Assembly (NCBI RefSeq): GCF_963259705.1
Contig: NC_081847.1
Coordinates: forward strand, 67,105,754-67,169,753
Source of the DNA: Myotis daubentonii
Taxonomy: Eukaryota > Chordata > Mammalia > Chiroptera > Vespertilionidae
DNA length: 64,000 bases
Direction: 5' to 3'
Each line of letters starts with the position of its first letter. Position 1 is the first letter of the stretch. A program made the position numbers and the translations under genes. Positions 22,490-37,100 of this stretch are shown piece after piece. The notes beneath the pieces were generated by a model that was not told the origin of the DNA, ran no database searches, and saw only the letters and a list, made by a program, of their open reading frames with translations.

Positions 22490-25400
22490 TAATCAGTTAA
22501 CGTGTTGGACTTCTGGAGGTATTGAGAGATCATATATCCTAATGTCCCTACCTCCCAAGATCTTTCTCAGGATGACTTAATTATTCGTGGAAGAAATTAC
22601 TGAAATTATCATATCTAGGGGATTAAAATAGATGTTAAATGCCCAACAGACGCCTGCAGGCGGATTTCCATACACCCACAGGAGCTCTTGATGCTGTTCT
22701 AAGCCGGTTAGAACCGCGAGAACAATCTTTAAAGTCTACACATCCTACATCACCTCATTAGAAGTCATTGAATGGAGATATTTTCAGATTTTCTGCTCGA
22801 AAACTTATTTCTTTAATGTAGTATTAAACGGAAACTTCTAGTCCACAGAAGAGACGTTTTTGTGTTTATTTTTACTTCTTATTCTCTTATGGCAAAGTTA
22901 CAAATGATTTGCTGAAAGACTTTGCTATTGTATGTGTGCTAATCCTCACCAGGAGATACTTTCCCATTGATTTTTAGAGAGAGTGGAAGGGAGGGGAGAG
23001 ACAGAGAAAGAGAAACATCGATGTGAGAGAGACACACATCGACTGGTTGCCTCTCGCACGCTCCCCCACTAGGGCTGGGTGTTGCGCCTACAGCCGAGGT
23101 AGGTGCCCTTGACCAGAATAGGACCTGTGATCCTTCCGTCTGCAGGCCTACGCTCTATCCACTGAGCCCCACTGGCTAGGCCTCCTATTGTTCTTGATTT
23201 TCTTCCCCAGACTTAGGAAATGAAGGCTAGTCCTGGGTAGTCTGTACTTTTTCAATATATTACTTTTCCTAAAATTCTGCAGGTTGGAGTGGTTGTTTCT
23301 ATGCACATTATATTTTGTTCATCAGTCCTTGTAAAAAAAAAAAAAACACCAAAAAACCTGTATCACTATCTTATATTGATTCTTTTTCCCTTTCCAATTC
23401 GAAGAACTAAATCATATTATTTTAGTTGGAAAAGAAACTTAAGTGTGTTTCTTGGGTAAGTTGTTTTCATGTTGACTCTAATCCTGACTCCCCTCTCTGT
23501 TAATTTGCAGGTATCATGATCGAGGAAACCGGTTTTGGGAAAAGTTATGCACAGCTGAATTTCGAGAGCTCTATGCTCTGGGCAGTGTCCGTAATGACCT
23601 CTATGTTATAGGAGGACAGATGAAAATTAAAAACCAGTATCTTATCACAAACTGTGTCGATAAGTACTCTGTAGAACGGGACAGTTGGAAAAGGGTGTCC
23701 CCCCTTCCACTGCCATTGGCCTGTCATGCTGCAGTGACAGTGAACAACAGACTTTATGTGATTGGAGGCTGGACCCCTCAGGTTACGGCATTTCCTATGT
23801 GCCTAAGTGGCATGGCTATGCTGAGTCTGGCTGCTGTGTTGGAAAATGTTGTGGTTGTTGAATACTAAAGGAGTATGACTTACATTTTTAATGAAATATT
23901 TTTTATTTTCTAGAATACTAAACTTAAGATTGTAAGCGTTAAAGCAGTTTAGGAGAGTGAATTCTTAAAGTGTGTTATTCATAGACATGACTTCATTCAG
24001 TATTCATGCTGTATTCTTTTTTTAAATATATTTGTATTGATTTCAGAGAGGAAGGGAGGGGGAGAGATAGAAACATCAATGATGAGAAAGAATCATTGAT
24101 TGGCTGCCTTCTGCGCGTCCCACACTGGGGATCGAGCCCGCAACCCAGACATGTGCCCTAACTGAGAATCAAACCGTGACCTCCTGGTTAATAGATCAAC
24201 GCTCAACCCCTGAGCCATGCTGGCTGGGCTCATGCTGTATTCCTCATGCTTCCCATCTTGCTGATAATGAAAGATGCTTATGTTGAGGGATTATCTGTAG
24301 GGAGCATCTAAGGAGGAGGCAGAGAAGCTGAGTCCTCATCCCAGGACTATCTGCGTAACCGCTGTGTGACACGAGGCAAGAACTTTTTTAAGGTCTTTTC
24401 CACATTTAAAATTCTTACTCTAAGAGGGAAACCAGAATGCTCGTTTCCACAAAGTATATTGTGATTTTAAACACTGTATGCCTTTGCTGAGCATCAGCAG
24501 ATAGAGAAATCAGAATGCTATTTGTATTGAAGGCCCGTGGAATGTTGGCAAGCCAAAATTGAAAAGTCAATCGAGTGTGACCGCAGTGGTCGGTCCTTTA
24601 TCTTCTCTTGGGTGTTCCTCGCGGTGCCTTGGAGCCCTCACAGTCATATCGTATCCATCCAGCTGCCTTTTACCCTGGCCATCTAGTCTTTGTAATAGAA
24701 ATTAATCTTACTAACTCCTCGTCCACCCACATAACATAATTGAATTTATTTTTGCCTATATAATTTCTTATTTCTCCATATTTGCTTCATGATGAAACTG
24801 ATGCTTTGCATTTATTTCATCAGCTTGGCCTTTGCCACGTATATAGAATATCATGCTCATTTTAAAAACTTAAACTTTACATTTTAAATTTCATGCTCTG
24901 TATCAAAAAGACGTACAGGTTTAGTCACAGCTGATACTTGACAAGTTATCTGTAATTAAGTTTTTTCATAACTATTCGTTACATTGTTTAATTTTCCATG
25001 AATAAGCTCAAAAGACAACTTAGAAGCTTTTCTTTACTTTTTCTTTCACTACATTGGAGATTAAATACATTAAAGGAAATACTTATTTAGAAGGAAAACT
25101 TAAACAACAAAGTTAATATTTAATAATTTATATTATCTTTGAACAGATGGCATTGAATATTTGTTGCATAACAGAAGCTTTTGCTAGTCTGTACCTAATA
25201 CTATACATTAAATTGCAAGGTAACAGGGGTTTGTGATTGCAACCATAGTGATCATAACTCTTGATGCATTCAAAGTAATTAAAATTAATTGCACACCAGT
25301 TTCACAAATATGGCAATTAATTCTGTGTTGAACACCTGCATCCAAAACAAAAAACAGCAGCCACTTAAGCATCCTTAGCCTGAAGTCATAAAAGTTCCTG

Positions 25401-27052
25401 ACACGTTGTAAAAAAAAAATTACTTCACCTGAAGCTTATGAGAAGACACATACATCTGTGTAAGAATAGTCATGCAATTTGTACTATCTCTAGTCATTAA
25501 AAAAAAGATGTAAATAAAATAAACTGCAAATAATTTATATTAATCCATATATTTTGAAAACTGAATTCAGACCATTCCTATATAGGTCATAATTATGGGG
25601 TTAAAACTATAATGTTTTTGTAATTTTGTTCTACTTGGATTAGAAATTTATTATAAATAAAAATATAAAATTTTAAAATCAGTATCCCACAAATATTAAA
25701 ACCCACCACTATAAAGTTTGGCAAAATAAAATTATACTTTAAATAGTGCTTTAGAAAGCTTGATTTCATTTTTAAGATGTTGCATTTTTTAAAGTGCTGT
25801 ATTTTATTGTCTTATCTCTTTTTTTAATGTATTTTATTGATTTCAAAGAGGAAGGGAAAGGGAGAGAGAATCCTTGACTGGCTGCCTCCTGCACACCCCT
25901 ATACTGGGGATCGAGTCCCCAATGTGGGCATGTGCCCTTGACCAGAATTGAACCTGGGACCCTTCAGTCCACAGGTCGATGCTCTATCCATTGAGCCAAA
26001 CCAGCTAGGGCTGTCTTATCTTTTTTTAATGCTGTATTTTATTATCCTACTGCTAGATCACAGATTATTTGCTGTGACCCAACACCTTAGCCCCGTTGTT
26101 ACAGAATAGAAATTCCTCTGTTATTGACAGTGTACTCATAACCCCAAGTCATGAGATGTATGTGTTGGCGCGTTTCAGTCACTACACTTAACCTCTGTCT
26201 CTGGCTATTTGATTAGATTTATTGCATTTATGTACTCACAGAGATCTTTAAATGGTGTATTATTATATTGGTTGTCATATCTTATGCAGATGGATCTTCC
26301 TGATGAAGAACCTGATCGATTAAGCAACAAACTGTTTCAGTATGACCCCAGCCAAGATCAATGGACAGAGCGGGCGCCCATGAAGTACTCTAAGTACCGA
26401 TTCAGTACAGCTGTAGTCAACAGTGAGATTTATGTCTTAGGTAAGAAGAAGCAGATTGCTAAAAGAGTATGATTGCTTTTTTCCCCCTCAGCAGTTTGCC
26501 TCAGTTAAAACAAAATATTCTCCCTTCCTCTTGCATTCCAATTCAAATGTGTACCTATCTAGCCAACATTTTTCTTTTATTTCTCGTTTTCTAGAGCACA
26601 GTCAGATAATATTAAATGAAAATCCACTGACCTATTGAATGCAAAATTATTTTTATGGAATTTTTAAGTCCCTTGGAATGTAAGACTAGTTAGTAGTGAT
26701 ACATCCTTATATATACTACCAGGAAAAATATTTTGAGATGGGAATGCCTTTGGCTACCTTTAATTGATGAAATGTAAGTTTTTGCAACCAAGTGTGATTA
26801 TCTGTGCTGATAGAAGAGAAAGCCGCCATAGGTAAGACAATGCCACAGACCAGGCCAATCTTCTTCATTGGCCTCACCTACCTAATTCCTGTAGAGATGT
26901 TATAAAATAATTTTTATCTGAATGCATTTTTTCTTATTGCCTGAATATGTGTGGTCTTATACTAGCCAGAAGGGGTTGGTGAAAGACTGGTTCATTCCCA
27001 CAAACCATCCTACAAACATCAATATATTTCCCCTATTCTTCCTCCTTGTGTT

Positions 27053-27085
<33 letters not shown>

Positions 27086-30000
27086 TTCCTTTTTTATTAT
27101 TAAGCCCTTTGCTCTTCTAAACACATTCCATTTTCCTAACATCATCCTCTTTCACCTTCTCTCCCTTCCCCCATAAGTATGGGAAAGAATTAAACTGAAG
27201 TAAGGAGGATGACTGGACTGGGGTAAAACTATGCCAATTCTTTATTTTGTTCTATCTGCACTGATGGCTAAGTGGAAAAAACTTAGGGAAGAAAATGGAT
27301 AGCAAGAAGATGACAAAGAAAAAAACAAGCATTTGAATAGTTTGGGGGTTTTTTGTTTGTTTTCCTTAAGAGAAGCCATTATTTCTTGGATGTCTGCACA
27401 GCAAGAGGCAAAATAATTAATGTGCTCAAATATTAATAGTTTTATGATTTTAAGAATGAAAACATTATGTAACATAATTTATAACTATCTCAGTTATGAG
27501 ACTCATTTGTAATTATAATCTTTTCTTCTGGTTATATATGTGTTACTTTGTTACAACCATATGCTGTGTCATAGGCCCAGAGAAACAATATTTAAACTAG
27601 GATAGGATGTATAACTCAAGGGAGTGAAGGGCTCATCTACTAATTATGTTAAATTTAGAGGTAGTCAAAAGTGGGGTAAAAGTAATATATCAATTGAACC
27701 AAAGTGAGATTTCCCCCTGATGTAGAGTCACAACTAAGCTAGATGTGGAATAAAAATGATATTGTGTCTTTTGGTAAATTATATGAGGAAAGACATCTTT
27801 TTGGAGGTTATACTTTATGGCATGAACAAATGTCCACTGAATGAATGAAAGGAAGTAGATTTTAAAGGGCCTGTAAGTTTTGGGTAGGTGAAATGGAGAA
27901 AAGAGTATGCTCTAGGAAAGGAGGTAATGAGGAAGGGCAGGAAAGAATAGTAGGGAGAATGGCAAAAGCAGAAGTTTGGAGGTAAGAATGAAGGTGGTAA
28001 GAGTAGAGAATGAAAGGAGAGTGAGAAAATGAGCCCACAGGGGCAGGTAGCTGTGAGAGACAGAGAGTTGTGTAGGTGAACTGAGAACCAGGTTTTCAAG
28101 GCTTATGGATAAAGAATTACGAGGATAATAGAAATCAATGAGAAACTACAGAAGCAAGATGATTAAAGAATGTCTTAGGAAGATTGGTGAGGTGAAGATA
28201 TAAAGAACAAATCAAAGGGGAAAAGAATTCTAATGACTCTAATTCTAGTGACTGATCAGGAAGATTTTATTTGCTAGTGTGAAAGTGGCACTTTAATTAA
28301 AGGCAGTGTTTCTTTCCTAAAAATGTATGGCTTTTTAAAAGTTGTTGTTTTTTAATTGATTTCGGAAAAGTTATGGGCTCACTCCCCAGTAGGGGGCATG
28401 TAGGAGGCAGCCTATTGATGTCTCCCTCTCTCATTGATGTTTCTCTCTCTCCCTTTCCCTTCTTCTTCTCTCTAAAAATCAATAAAAACATATTGAAAAG
28501 AAAAGGGTTTGGAAGAACTGACAGAGTAAGGCCCAGACTTGACTTGCACGTTGAAACTCACTGAGGCCCAATACTGGGTCAACACAAAAAGCCCAGGAGT
28601 TATTCAGAACCAGATGGGACAGCAATTTTGTAATTGCAGCTTATCTGGTACCCAGGCCTCAGTGCTGAGTGCCATATTTTCATTTGAAATGTATTTTCAA
28701 TTCCAGTGGAAATGTAGACGCTTCAAACATTTGATTTTCCCTCCAAAACCAAGCACAGTCAAGCTTTAACAAATAGAACTTGGTCTTCCCTGTTAGTTCT
28801 TTTATTTGATTTTCATGATAATCCCTTTTGAGGAGCAAACAAAATGCAGAGAGACGGTCGTGTTTTTTCCTTAGCCCAGAGAGGAAAAAACTGGCAAAAG
28901 ACAGTAAAGAGTGAGCAGGTGAAGAGAATGGCCTTAATGCCAGTGAGGACCATCAGCCCACGCTCTGTGATCCCAAGACACCTGTACACAGATTAGCATT
29001 GCCTGGCAGCCCCAGAATTTGTAAAAAGCATGCAATGAGCCTGCTTTCAATGCTGTCCTGAAAATACCCAAGAACCCTGTGTTAGAATAAGAAAGGGACA
29101 AGAAGTGAGGTTCATGTCTTTTAGGGGCGTAGGCTCCAAGATGCGAGTAGAAAAAAGTCAGAGAATAGAAAACTCAAGTGAGAACGAAATGGTCACAAGC
29201 ATTATCTTAGCAGTGAATAGGCTGTATTTGACATGCGCGTCAAAAAGTGCCCAGCCCCTCAGAAGTGTGGGCCAGCTTCACTCCTGGAAGCTGACAGAAT
29301 GCAAAGTCCCTTTCTACCTCGTATGATGGCACCTGACAACTCCTACCTCTCTCACCTGTTTATAACTGAATGAGTTCCCCTGCATCCCAGGCAGGGAGCT
29401 TTTCTCCCCTCTTGAAGGCTGAAAGGAAGGCTCAGCTTATTAGCCCTTTGACCTTCTATCCAACCTTGAGAGAACGTTGATCAGTAAGTCATCAATTATA
29501 GACACAGCAAATAATTAAACTGAGAGTCAGCAAAGGTAAGATTTCGGCAACATCAGTAAACACTTATTTAATTACGCAACATGCTAGAATGTGAAGGAAA
29601 ACGAATTAACATTATTGAGTAGCTACTATATGCTAGCCATTTTGCTTATATGCAGTACATGAGAATAAATAAAATTCTTATAGTGATATTGTGGATAGGT
29701 ATCCAGCCATTGTAAGTTCTTCCTTACCCTTCTCCACCTTTACATAGTGTGAGAAATGGCTCACCTGTCCAAATTTCAAATGACGGACTGGGAAACAGAA
29801 ACAGGGCAGAAATGAGAATAACATTCTTGAGAGCCGGCGTCAGGGTAAGGCACACACGTGGGGCGGGGAACATAGCCTATTTATTTAGCCCCTCCTCCGG
29901 TTCCTCATTGGCTGCATCCTGTGAGATCACCTGTTTCCTCACACTGCACCTAGGCCTTGCTATCTTCCATTGGACCATTAAAACTTTGGGCTGAGACCTT

Positions 30001-33000
30001 TCTAGCTGAGACCTCCACCTCCCTTTGTTTAGGGCAGTGGTCGGCAAACTCATTAGTCAACAGAGCCAAATATCAACAGTACAACGATTGAAATTTCTTT
30101 TGAGAGCCAAATTTTTTAAACTTAAACTATATAGGTAGGTACATTGTTACTAACGTCCTCTCCCTCGTCCTCTCCCTCGTCCTCTCCCTCGTCCTCTCCC
30201 TCGTCCTCTCCCTCGTCCTCTCCCTCGTCCTCTCCCTCGTCCTCTCCCTCGTCCTCTCCCTCGTCCTCTCCCTCGTCCTCTCCCTCTCTGGAACCGAACC
30301 TGGGACCCTACAGTCTGCAGGCCGACGCTCTATCCACTGAGCCAAGCTAATCTGCGCTCCTCTCCTCTCTTCTTTTTCTCTAGAAGAAGGAAAGGAGAAA
30401 GGCAGAGGGTTTTGAATCCGTACCAAAAGGAGGGATAAAGAACTCTACTTGGACACAGAGCAGTCCAATTAAGACCGCAGAGGCTTGAAATAGTGTACAA
30501 GTTGGGGAATTATGATGTGTTCCAACCATAAAGTAAAAGAAAGGCTGGAAGGAGATGAGGTTGGAGAAAGGGTTCCCAGGCTGTCCTCACATGGAAGTCA
30601 TTACAAAGCCTCTCTTTCCCACACTCCCTCCTCACTCTCTTTCTCCCTTTCACCAGGTTCACCTATTTGCTTTAACATAACCCCTCAACTGAAAATTGAA
30701 AACAATTCAGGCCTTAGTCAGGATTTTCACCTTTAACCTGAGAACAATAGGAAACCATTTGGCAGACTTAATTAAATGGTCAGAGCAGGTTTTCTTTTTA
30801 AGTTTATTCTCGTTGCTGCATTGAGAATGGTCTGAGAAGGAATGGACAAGAAAGATTTGGACAGAGCGGTCAGGTGGTGATAGGTAAGAGAGATCATGGT
30901 GAACTGAAGTGGGGTAGCAATAAGATAGAAGGAGTATTGGACAGGTGTGGAAAGTACTTCTAAGGTAGAATTGATAGGTCTTCCTGATGGGTTGCATGAT
31001 CTTTTACTCTCTCTGCATCCACCCCCTTGGGCATTTAAGTTTGAAGTGTCCTCTGCCTCTGTCTCTGGACTTGACCATGTGCCTGGCTTTGGGTAATAGA
31101 ATGAAGCAGAAGTGCAAGTATGGTGCTTCTAAGTCTGCAACTCGAGAGGCCTTGCTCTTTGTGTTTCTGTCATCTCCATGAGGACATTCCTGAGGTAGCC
31201 TCCTGGCATGGAACAGATACGTGGCAGAGACTTGAAGTGCCCAGTCAGCCCAGCTGAGACTCATCTAGATCAGTGGTCGGCAAACTCATTAAACAATAGA
31301 ACCAAATATCAACAGTACAACGATTGAAATTTCTTTTGAGAGCCACATTTTTTAAACTTAAACTCTATAGGTAGGTACATTATTATTAACTTAATTAGGG
31401 TACTCCTAAGGCTTAGGAAGAGCCACACTCAAGGGACCAAAGAGCCGCTTGTGGCTCGCGAGCCGCAGTTTGCCGACCACGGAGTTTAGGGGAATCTTTC
31501 TGGAAAATGTGCTATGGGCCACATGCACAGCTCTCATACCCTCTTCCCACCCCCCACATCCTGTTTGCTCTGGGGAAATTCAGTAACCACCTGGCCCATG
31601 CTGTTCCTTCTTTTCTTTTCTTTTCTTTTCTTTTTGTTTTTTGTTTTTGTTTCTTTTCTATGAAGATGAATCAGAGGCATGTTTCTTACACACAGTTAAC
31701 TAATAATTTAATCTTTGCAACAATTTATGAAATTGGTATTATTATTCCTAACTTATAGATGAGAGCATTGAGGCTTAGAGAAATTATATTTCCCAACATT
31801 GTCCAGTTAGCAAGTGATGACACAGGCATATGAACCAAGGTCTGTCTGTTTCCAAAAAGCCTGCATGCTTTTTCTGTGACACATGGGAGCCTACAACAGT
31901 AAATATATTTTCTAAAGCTTGTTTCTAAAGCATATTTAGCAATGTAAGCCACTTTAAGAGCCTGTCAGAATGATTACAAAATCCCACTCCTCTTTTGGAT
32001 GCAGACCAGGGGAGAACAGGGTAAGCTGCCACCTAAAGCAACCCTCCAGTCAGAGGGCATCAAAGCAGCACCATCGTATTCAAGGCACAGTGGGTGGCAA
32101 GTCCTTGGAGATGGTCAGAGAAGCACAGCGCCTCCCCTGCCCTCAGCCAGCCCCCCTGCCAGGTTTTGCATGGGGAGAGATCTCCTCCCACACCCCACAG
32201 AAGAGGAAGAATCTAAAATAGCAAACACAAGAAGAGCTGGTCTTTACCTCTGTAGAAATGATAAGGAGGAAGCATATTCTCTTCTGTAACCCATCACAAC
32301 ACACCAGGAAAACACTAAGGTATACATTTTGCATTTGAAGTCCATTTGGGTATGACTTTAAAAGGTAATTTCTATTCATTTCTCTGTTCTGGAATAAAGT
32401 CAGGCTCAGGTTCTGATAGCAGATAAATTAAAGATATGGAGGTACCTCATTAAAATTCTAAAGATGTGCTGATCCTACCCTAGGATTCTTCTCATCAGGA
32501 GAGTTCTCTTGTAGTACTGGTGCTGGCTTATTAATAGAGATCATGCTTTTATTTGATTGTTTATCTAATCAGGATTCACCTCCAGTTTAAGCTCATTAAG
32601 TCTGCTGTTAATCATCTTGCTGAAAGTGTACTTGACTGTGGAATTACATCCAAGTGCAAGGGAAAATGTGTTTGGGTATTAATGGTCAGAACAAGGACAG
32701 AACGCCCTGTAAGCCCATGTTGCCCTCGAGTAGAGCATGAGAACCATCTACCAACCACATAAAAAGGGCACATATTTAGCCCTGGCTGAGTGGCTCAGTT
32801 GATTGGAACATAGTTCCATACACCAAAAGGTTGCAGGTTCAATTCCCGGTCAGGGTACATACATAGGTTTGATCCCAGTCGAGGTGTATATGGGAGGCAA
32901 CTGATTGATGTCTCTCTCTCTCTCCCTTCCTCTCTCTAAAAATCAATAAAAACATATCCTCAGGTGAGTATTAAAAAAGAAGGCACATATTTAAAAGGTT

Positions 33001-34112
33001 GGTTTTGTAGAGTAAGGGCTGACATTATATTTAAATACACTCAGTAACAGAAAAATAAAGTGACAAGCATTCTAATTATCAAAAAACCAAGAGATGAATA
33101 CACATTCTTTGTATGCATTATGTTGGGGGAGCTTTTCTAATGGGCTTTTATGTGAAGCTTCTGAATTACATTCAGAATGTTGATGCTCAATGTTTGTGGC
33201 CTAACTGCCAGTAACTTTCCTTGCACCTGTTTACTTATACTTCTGCGGTGGCTATAATATGAACAGCAGAGCTCTGCAGTTCACTGAGGAAAGCATGTCC
33301 CTTCCTTGGAAACACTGCGGCTCAGACTTGGCACTGTAATGCGCTAAATTATTTATCCAGCAAGATAAGAGAGAAAGTAGCTAAAAGCTTCCTGAGTTGG
33401 TAGCCTCCGTCCCTAAAGTCATATTGAGATAGGAAACAGGCCACCCTCCATCAGCAAAGAGGAAAAAATGATTTCCTCCAAAGTCCTCTTTCATCACCGC
33501 TTATGCCTGGCACACGTCCCAACCATGGCAGAAATAAGCTGTTCCCAGCAGCCTTGGGTTCATTGAGCACTGTGGCAGGCACTTCGAAATCCAAGATGCG
33601 TAAAAAGTGGCCTTTGACTTGAATGAGCTTACAAATACATCCACGTGGACAGACTGAGAAAGCATAGGAAAAGTTAAGTTTCTCTTTCATTCGTTCCAGA
33701 CACACGTGTCAGGCATTGTACTAGGTCCTGAGGATGCAGTACTGAAGAAAGATAAAAAACACAGATGATGATGCAAATACCATCTGATTAGTGCAATGAT
33801 AGATAAAAGGTCTTAAGTAACAGTGTTCAGTAAGTGCCATGAGATCAGGGCAGGTCTTAGTTTTGGTTTTGATATTGCTATAAACAACACAGCCAAGCAC
33901 CAAGGACTCTTCTAGGACCCTCTCTATAGGAAAGAGCTAGTTTAACCTGAGGCCAGCACTTTGAAGCCATTTTGTTGTTGTTGTTAATCCTCACCCGAGG
34001 ATATTTTTCTCCCATTGGTTTTCTTAGAGAGAGTGGAAGGGAAGGAGGGAGGAGGAGGAGGAGGTGTGGGAAGGAGGAAGAAAAGGAGGAAGAGGAGGAG
34101 GAGGAGGAGGAA

Positions 34113-34178
<66 letters not shown>

Positions 34179-37100
34179 TCACTGTGAGAGAGACACATCC
34201 ATCAGTTGCCTCCTGCACACACTCCAACAAGGGTGGGGCTCCTGCAACCCAGATACATAACCTAGACTGAGAATTGAACCTGAAACCTCTTGCTCCATGG
34301 GCTGATGCTCTAACCACTGAACAAAAATGGCCAGACCCCTTTAAAGTCTTTTGAATTGATCATGCAGATCAGGGATATCAGGTAATTGGGTATGCATGGA
34401 ATGAGGTCACTGATGAGAAGAGTGTCTGCAAGTACAGGAGTGTCTCTCCTTCCAAGGAATTTATTTGTCTCAGGAGCCATATTTCAGGTCAGGAAATATG
34501 GTCCTGACATTTAAGAACTTTCACTGTGGGACTTTGGAGGAGAGAACAAAAAAGATCGCCTACAAACTTGTATTATTATTACAGTCTATTGGAAATTCCT
34601 ACGCAAGTACTTTTCTCATAGAGGATTGTACTTAAAGTCATACTTATGCACATGCCATTTCTGTTACTTGTTATAGCCTCTGGACTTCTGAGTCTAACTG
34701 TATCTCTTTTAAGGTTCTGCCATGATAGCCTCCATTTATTTGCATACATGGCTCTTTCCAGCCGATTGGTTTCTTTGTTTAGTATTTTCTTTTTTATTTA
34801 TTAATGATATCATAAATGATAACTTTTGTAAAATAAAACATTATTTGAATGAGTTCCTACTAATAATATATAAATTCTAATTGAATAAAAACAAAGACCT
34901 TCATACCAAGGTCACATGATGTCATGTGAAGGGAGTAATAACAATATTAGTAGTTATTATTTAATGAACATGTATCATACTTCTGCATGGTGCTTATACT
35001 TTTCATTTATTTGTTTGCTTTTTAAAAATTTATTCTTCACAGCAACTCTATTAATGAGTAGTATGTGTAATTGTTAACCGTTTGTAGATAAAAGAAGTGA
35101 CAGCCCATTAATTTCTTAGTGTCAAGAAACAAGCCTTATTCATCTTTCTAAACTTATCTCTTAGCACATTACCTTGCATATATTAGGCAATTAGTAAATA
35201 TCTTTTTAATGAACTGTATCATCCAAAAGTGAAAGATACACTGGGCGTTTGGGTTTGGACCTTCCTTTTACACCAAACCTTAAATTTACCAAATAATGGC
35301 TCTTTCCTAATGGGGAAGATTTCATGAAACTTAAGAAGAGAGGAAAAGGCTTGCAATGATGAGGAAAGGACACATCCCTAGCCTGCAAGGTTGGTGAAAT
35401 CCTTGCTAATGATCAACAGGAAGGCAGATGTCAGTCAAGTTACCCTCACATTCCAACCTGGAGTTCTTATTCTTTTTTTTTTTTTAATATATTTTTATTG
35501 ATTTCAGAGAGGAAGGGAGAGGGAGAGAGAGATAGAAGCATCAATGATGAGAGAGAATCATTGATTGCCTGCCTCCTGCATGAAGCCAATAACCTGGGCA
35601 TGTGTGCCGACCAGGACTGGAACCATGGCCTCCTGGTTCATAGGTTGACGCTCAACCACTAAGCACACCGGCTGGACTGGAGTGCTAAAGGGAGTGCTCA
35701 TTGTGTCGACCCGTGTTGGATATCGTAGAATATAAAGCCTGCAATATAATCAGCCTTATGCATAAGAACAAGCAGATGGAACACTATGAATAAAAATGAC
35801 ATTAAATTTGGCTATGGAATACCTAGTTGACATCACTATTGCTTAGAAGTAACACCAAGCAAGAAAGAGAAATTTCAAAGGCCCACAAATCTCTGATACA
35901 AACCATAGCAGGGAGTGCTATCCACAATAAAGTGTTTGTTCTTAGTTAACTCATTTCTGCGTATCATTCTCAATAGGTGGAATTGGCTGCGTGGGTCGAG
36001 ATAAGGGCCAGGTTCGAAAGTGCCTTGATGTGGTGGAGATATATAACCCTGACGGGAACTTCTGGAGAGAGGGCCCACCTATGCCAAGTGCCATGCTTTC
36101 TCTTCGAACCAATTCTACCAATGCCGGAGCAGTAGATGGGAAGCTCTATGTCTGCGGGGGATTCCATGGAGCAGGTACTGATCTATTTTTTAATGTTTTA
36201 TAACCTCCTGTGTTGTTGACTGAGCTTCTTAACTGACCCAGTCACCAAAGAATAATCCACATATTAGTGAGATCATATGGTTATTTGTCTTTCTCTGATT
36301 GGCTTACTTTGCTTAGTATAATTATCTCCAGGTCCATCCATTATGTCGCAAAGGGTAAGAGTTCCACCTTTTTTAAAAAAATATATTTTATTGATTTTTT
36401 TTACAGAGAGGAAGGGAGAGGGATAGAGAGTTAGAAACATCGATGAGAGAGAAACATCGATCAGCTGCCACCTGCACACTCCCTACTGGGGATGTGCCCG
36501 CAACCAAGGTACATGCCCTTGACCGGAATCAAAACTGGTACCCTTGAGTCCACAGGCTGACACTCTATCCACTGAGCCAAACTGGTTAGGGCAGAGTTCC
36601 ATCTTTTTTACAGCCATGTAGTATTCCATTGTGTAAATGTTCTACAGCTTTTTTTTTTTTTCCACTCATGTATTGATGGGCACTTGGGCTGTTTCCAGAT
36701 CTTGGCTATTATAAATAACACTGCTATGAACATAGAAGTGCATATATTCTTTCTGATTGGTGTTTTGGGATTCTTAGGATATAGTCCCATAAGTGGGATC
36801 ATTGGGTCAAAAGGCAGTTCCATTTTTCATTTGATGAGGAAACTCCATACTGTTTTGCACAGAGGTTGCACCAGTCTGCATTCCCACCAACAGGGTATCA
36901 GGATTGCCTTTTCTCCACAACCTCACCAGTACTTGTTTGGCTAATGTCAGGCACTGCCTGTAACAGGCGCTGGGCTAGCTGTTTGGAGCTACAATGTGGT
37001 CAGTTTGTGGCTGTCTCTGCTGTGCCTGGGTGTGTGGGGGAGAAGCCAACCTGTGTAATAAGTCTGGCTTCCACCAGCTCCAAGCCTGGAGGCCCGTCAG

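Larger units (their letters stand above)
19548..23510 (+). other. KBTBD12 intron after coding exon 1
   Basis: AT-rich intron. Contents recognised: an (AC)n run at 22,447-22,487 and a Ves SINE at 22,941-23,182. About 19,550-22,440 shows no element I can name; the small frames there (20,428-20,667, 21,407-21,634 and others) have no domain features. Confidence 0.7.
23782..26289 (+). other. KBTBD12 intron after coding exon 2
   Basis: Contains Ves SINEs at 24,017-24,229 and 25,818-26,011. A short MIR-like remnant is possible near 24,310-24,400. The rest is AT-rich without recognised features. Confidence 0.7.
26441..35976 (+). other. KBTBD12 intron after coding exon 3 (largest)
   Basis: Holds a (TTG)n run (27,054-27,083), a truncated Ves SINE (28,374-28,501), the hAT pair (30,035-31,483) with a 12-bp minisatellite, a (TTTTC)n run (about 31,608-31,636), a MIR (31,690-31,885), further Ves SINEs, an L2-like fragment (33,695-33,870) and a MIR-like fragment (34,950-35,110). 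The stretches 26,460-28,370, 28,510-30,020 and 33,000-33,690 contain nothing I can name. 27,830-28,260 resembles an old mammalian repeat that also occurs at 30,735-30,985. Confidence 0.65.

Noticed and set aside
29845..29945. GC box, TATTTATTTA and inverted CCAAT close together in a KBTBD12 intron, resembling a small promoter
   Set aside because: Short, no downstream exon or donor recognised, and such motif clusters arise easily by chance; too weak to report as a promoter.
30156..30287. Regular repeats that could suggest a CRISPR array
   Set aside because: Head-to-tail 12-bp units without spacers in a mammalian intron; a minisatellite.
30127..30426. Minus frame of repeated Arg-Thr-Arg-Glu
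   Set aside because: Produced entirely by the 12-bp minisatellite.
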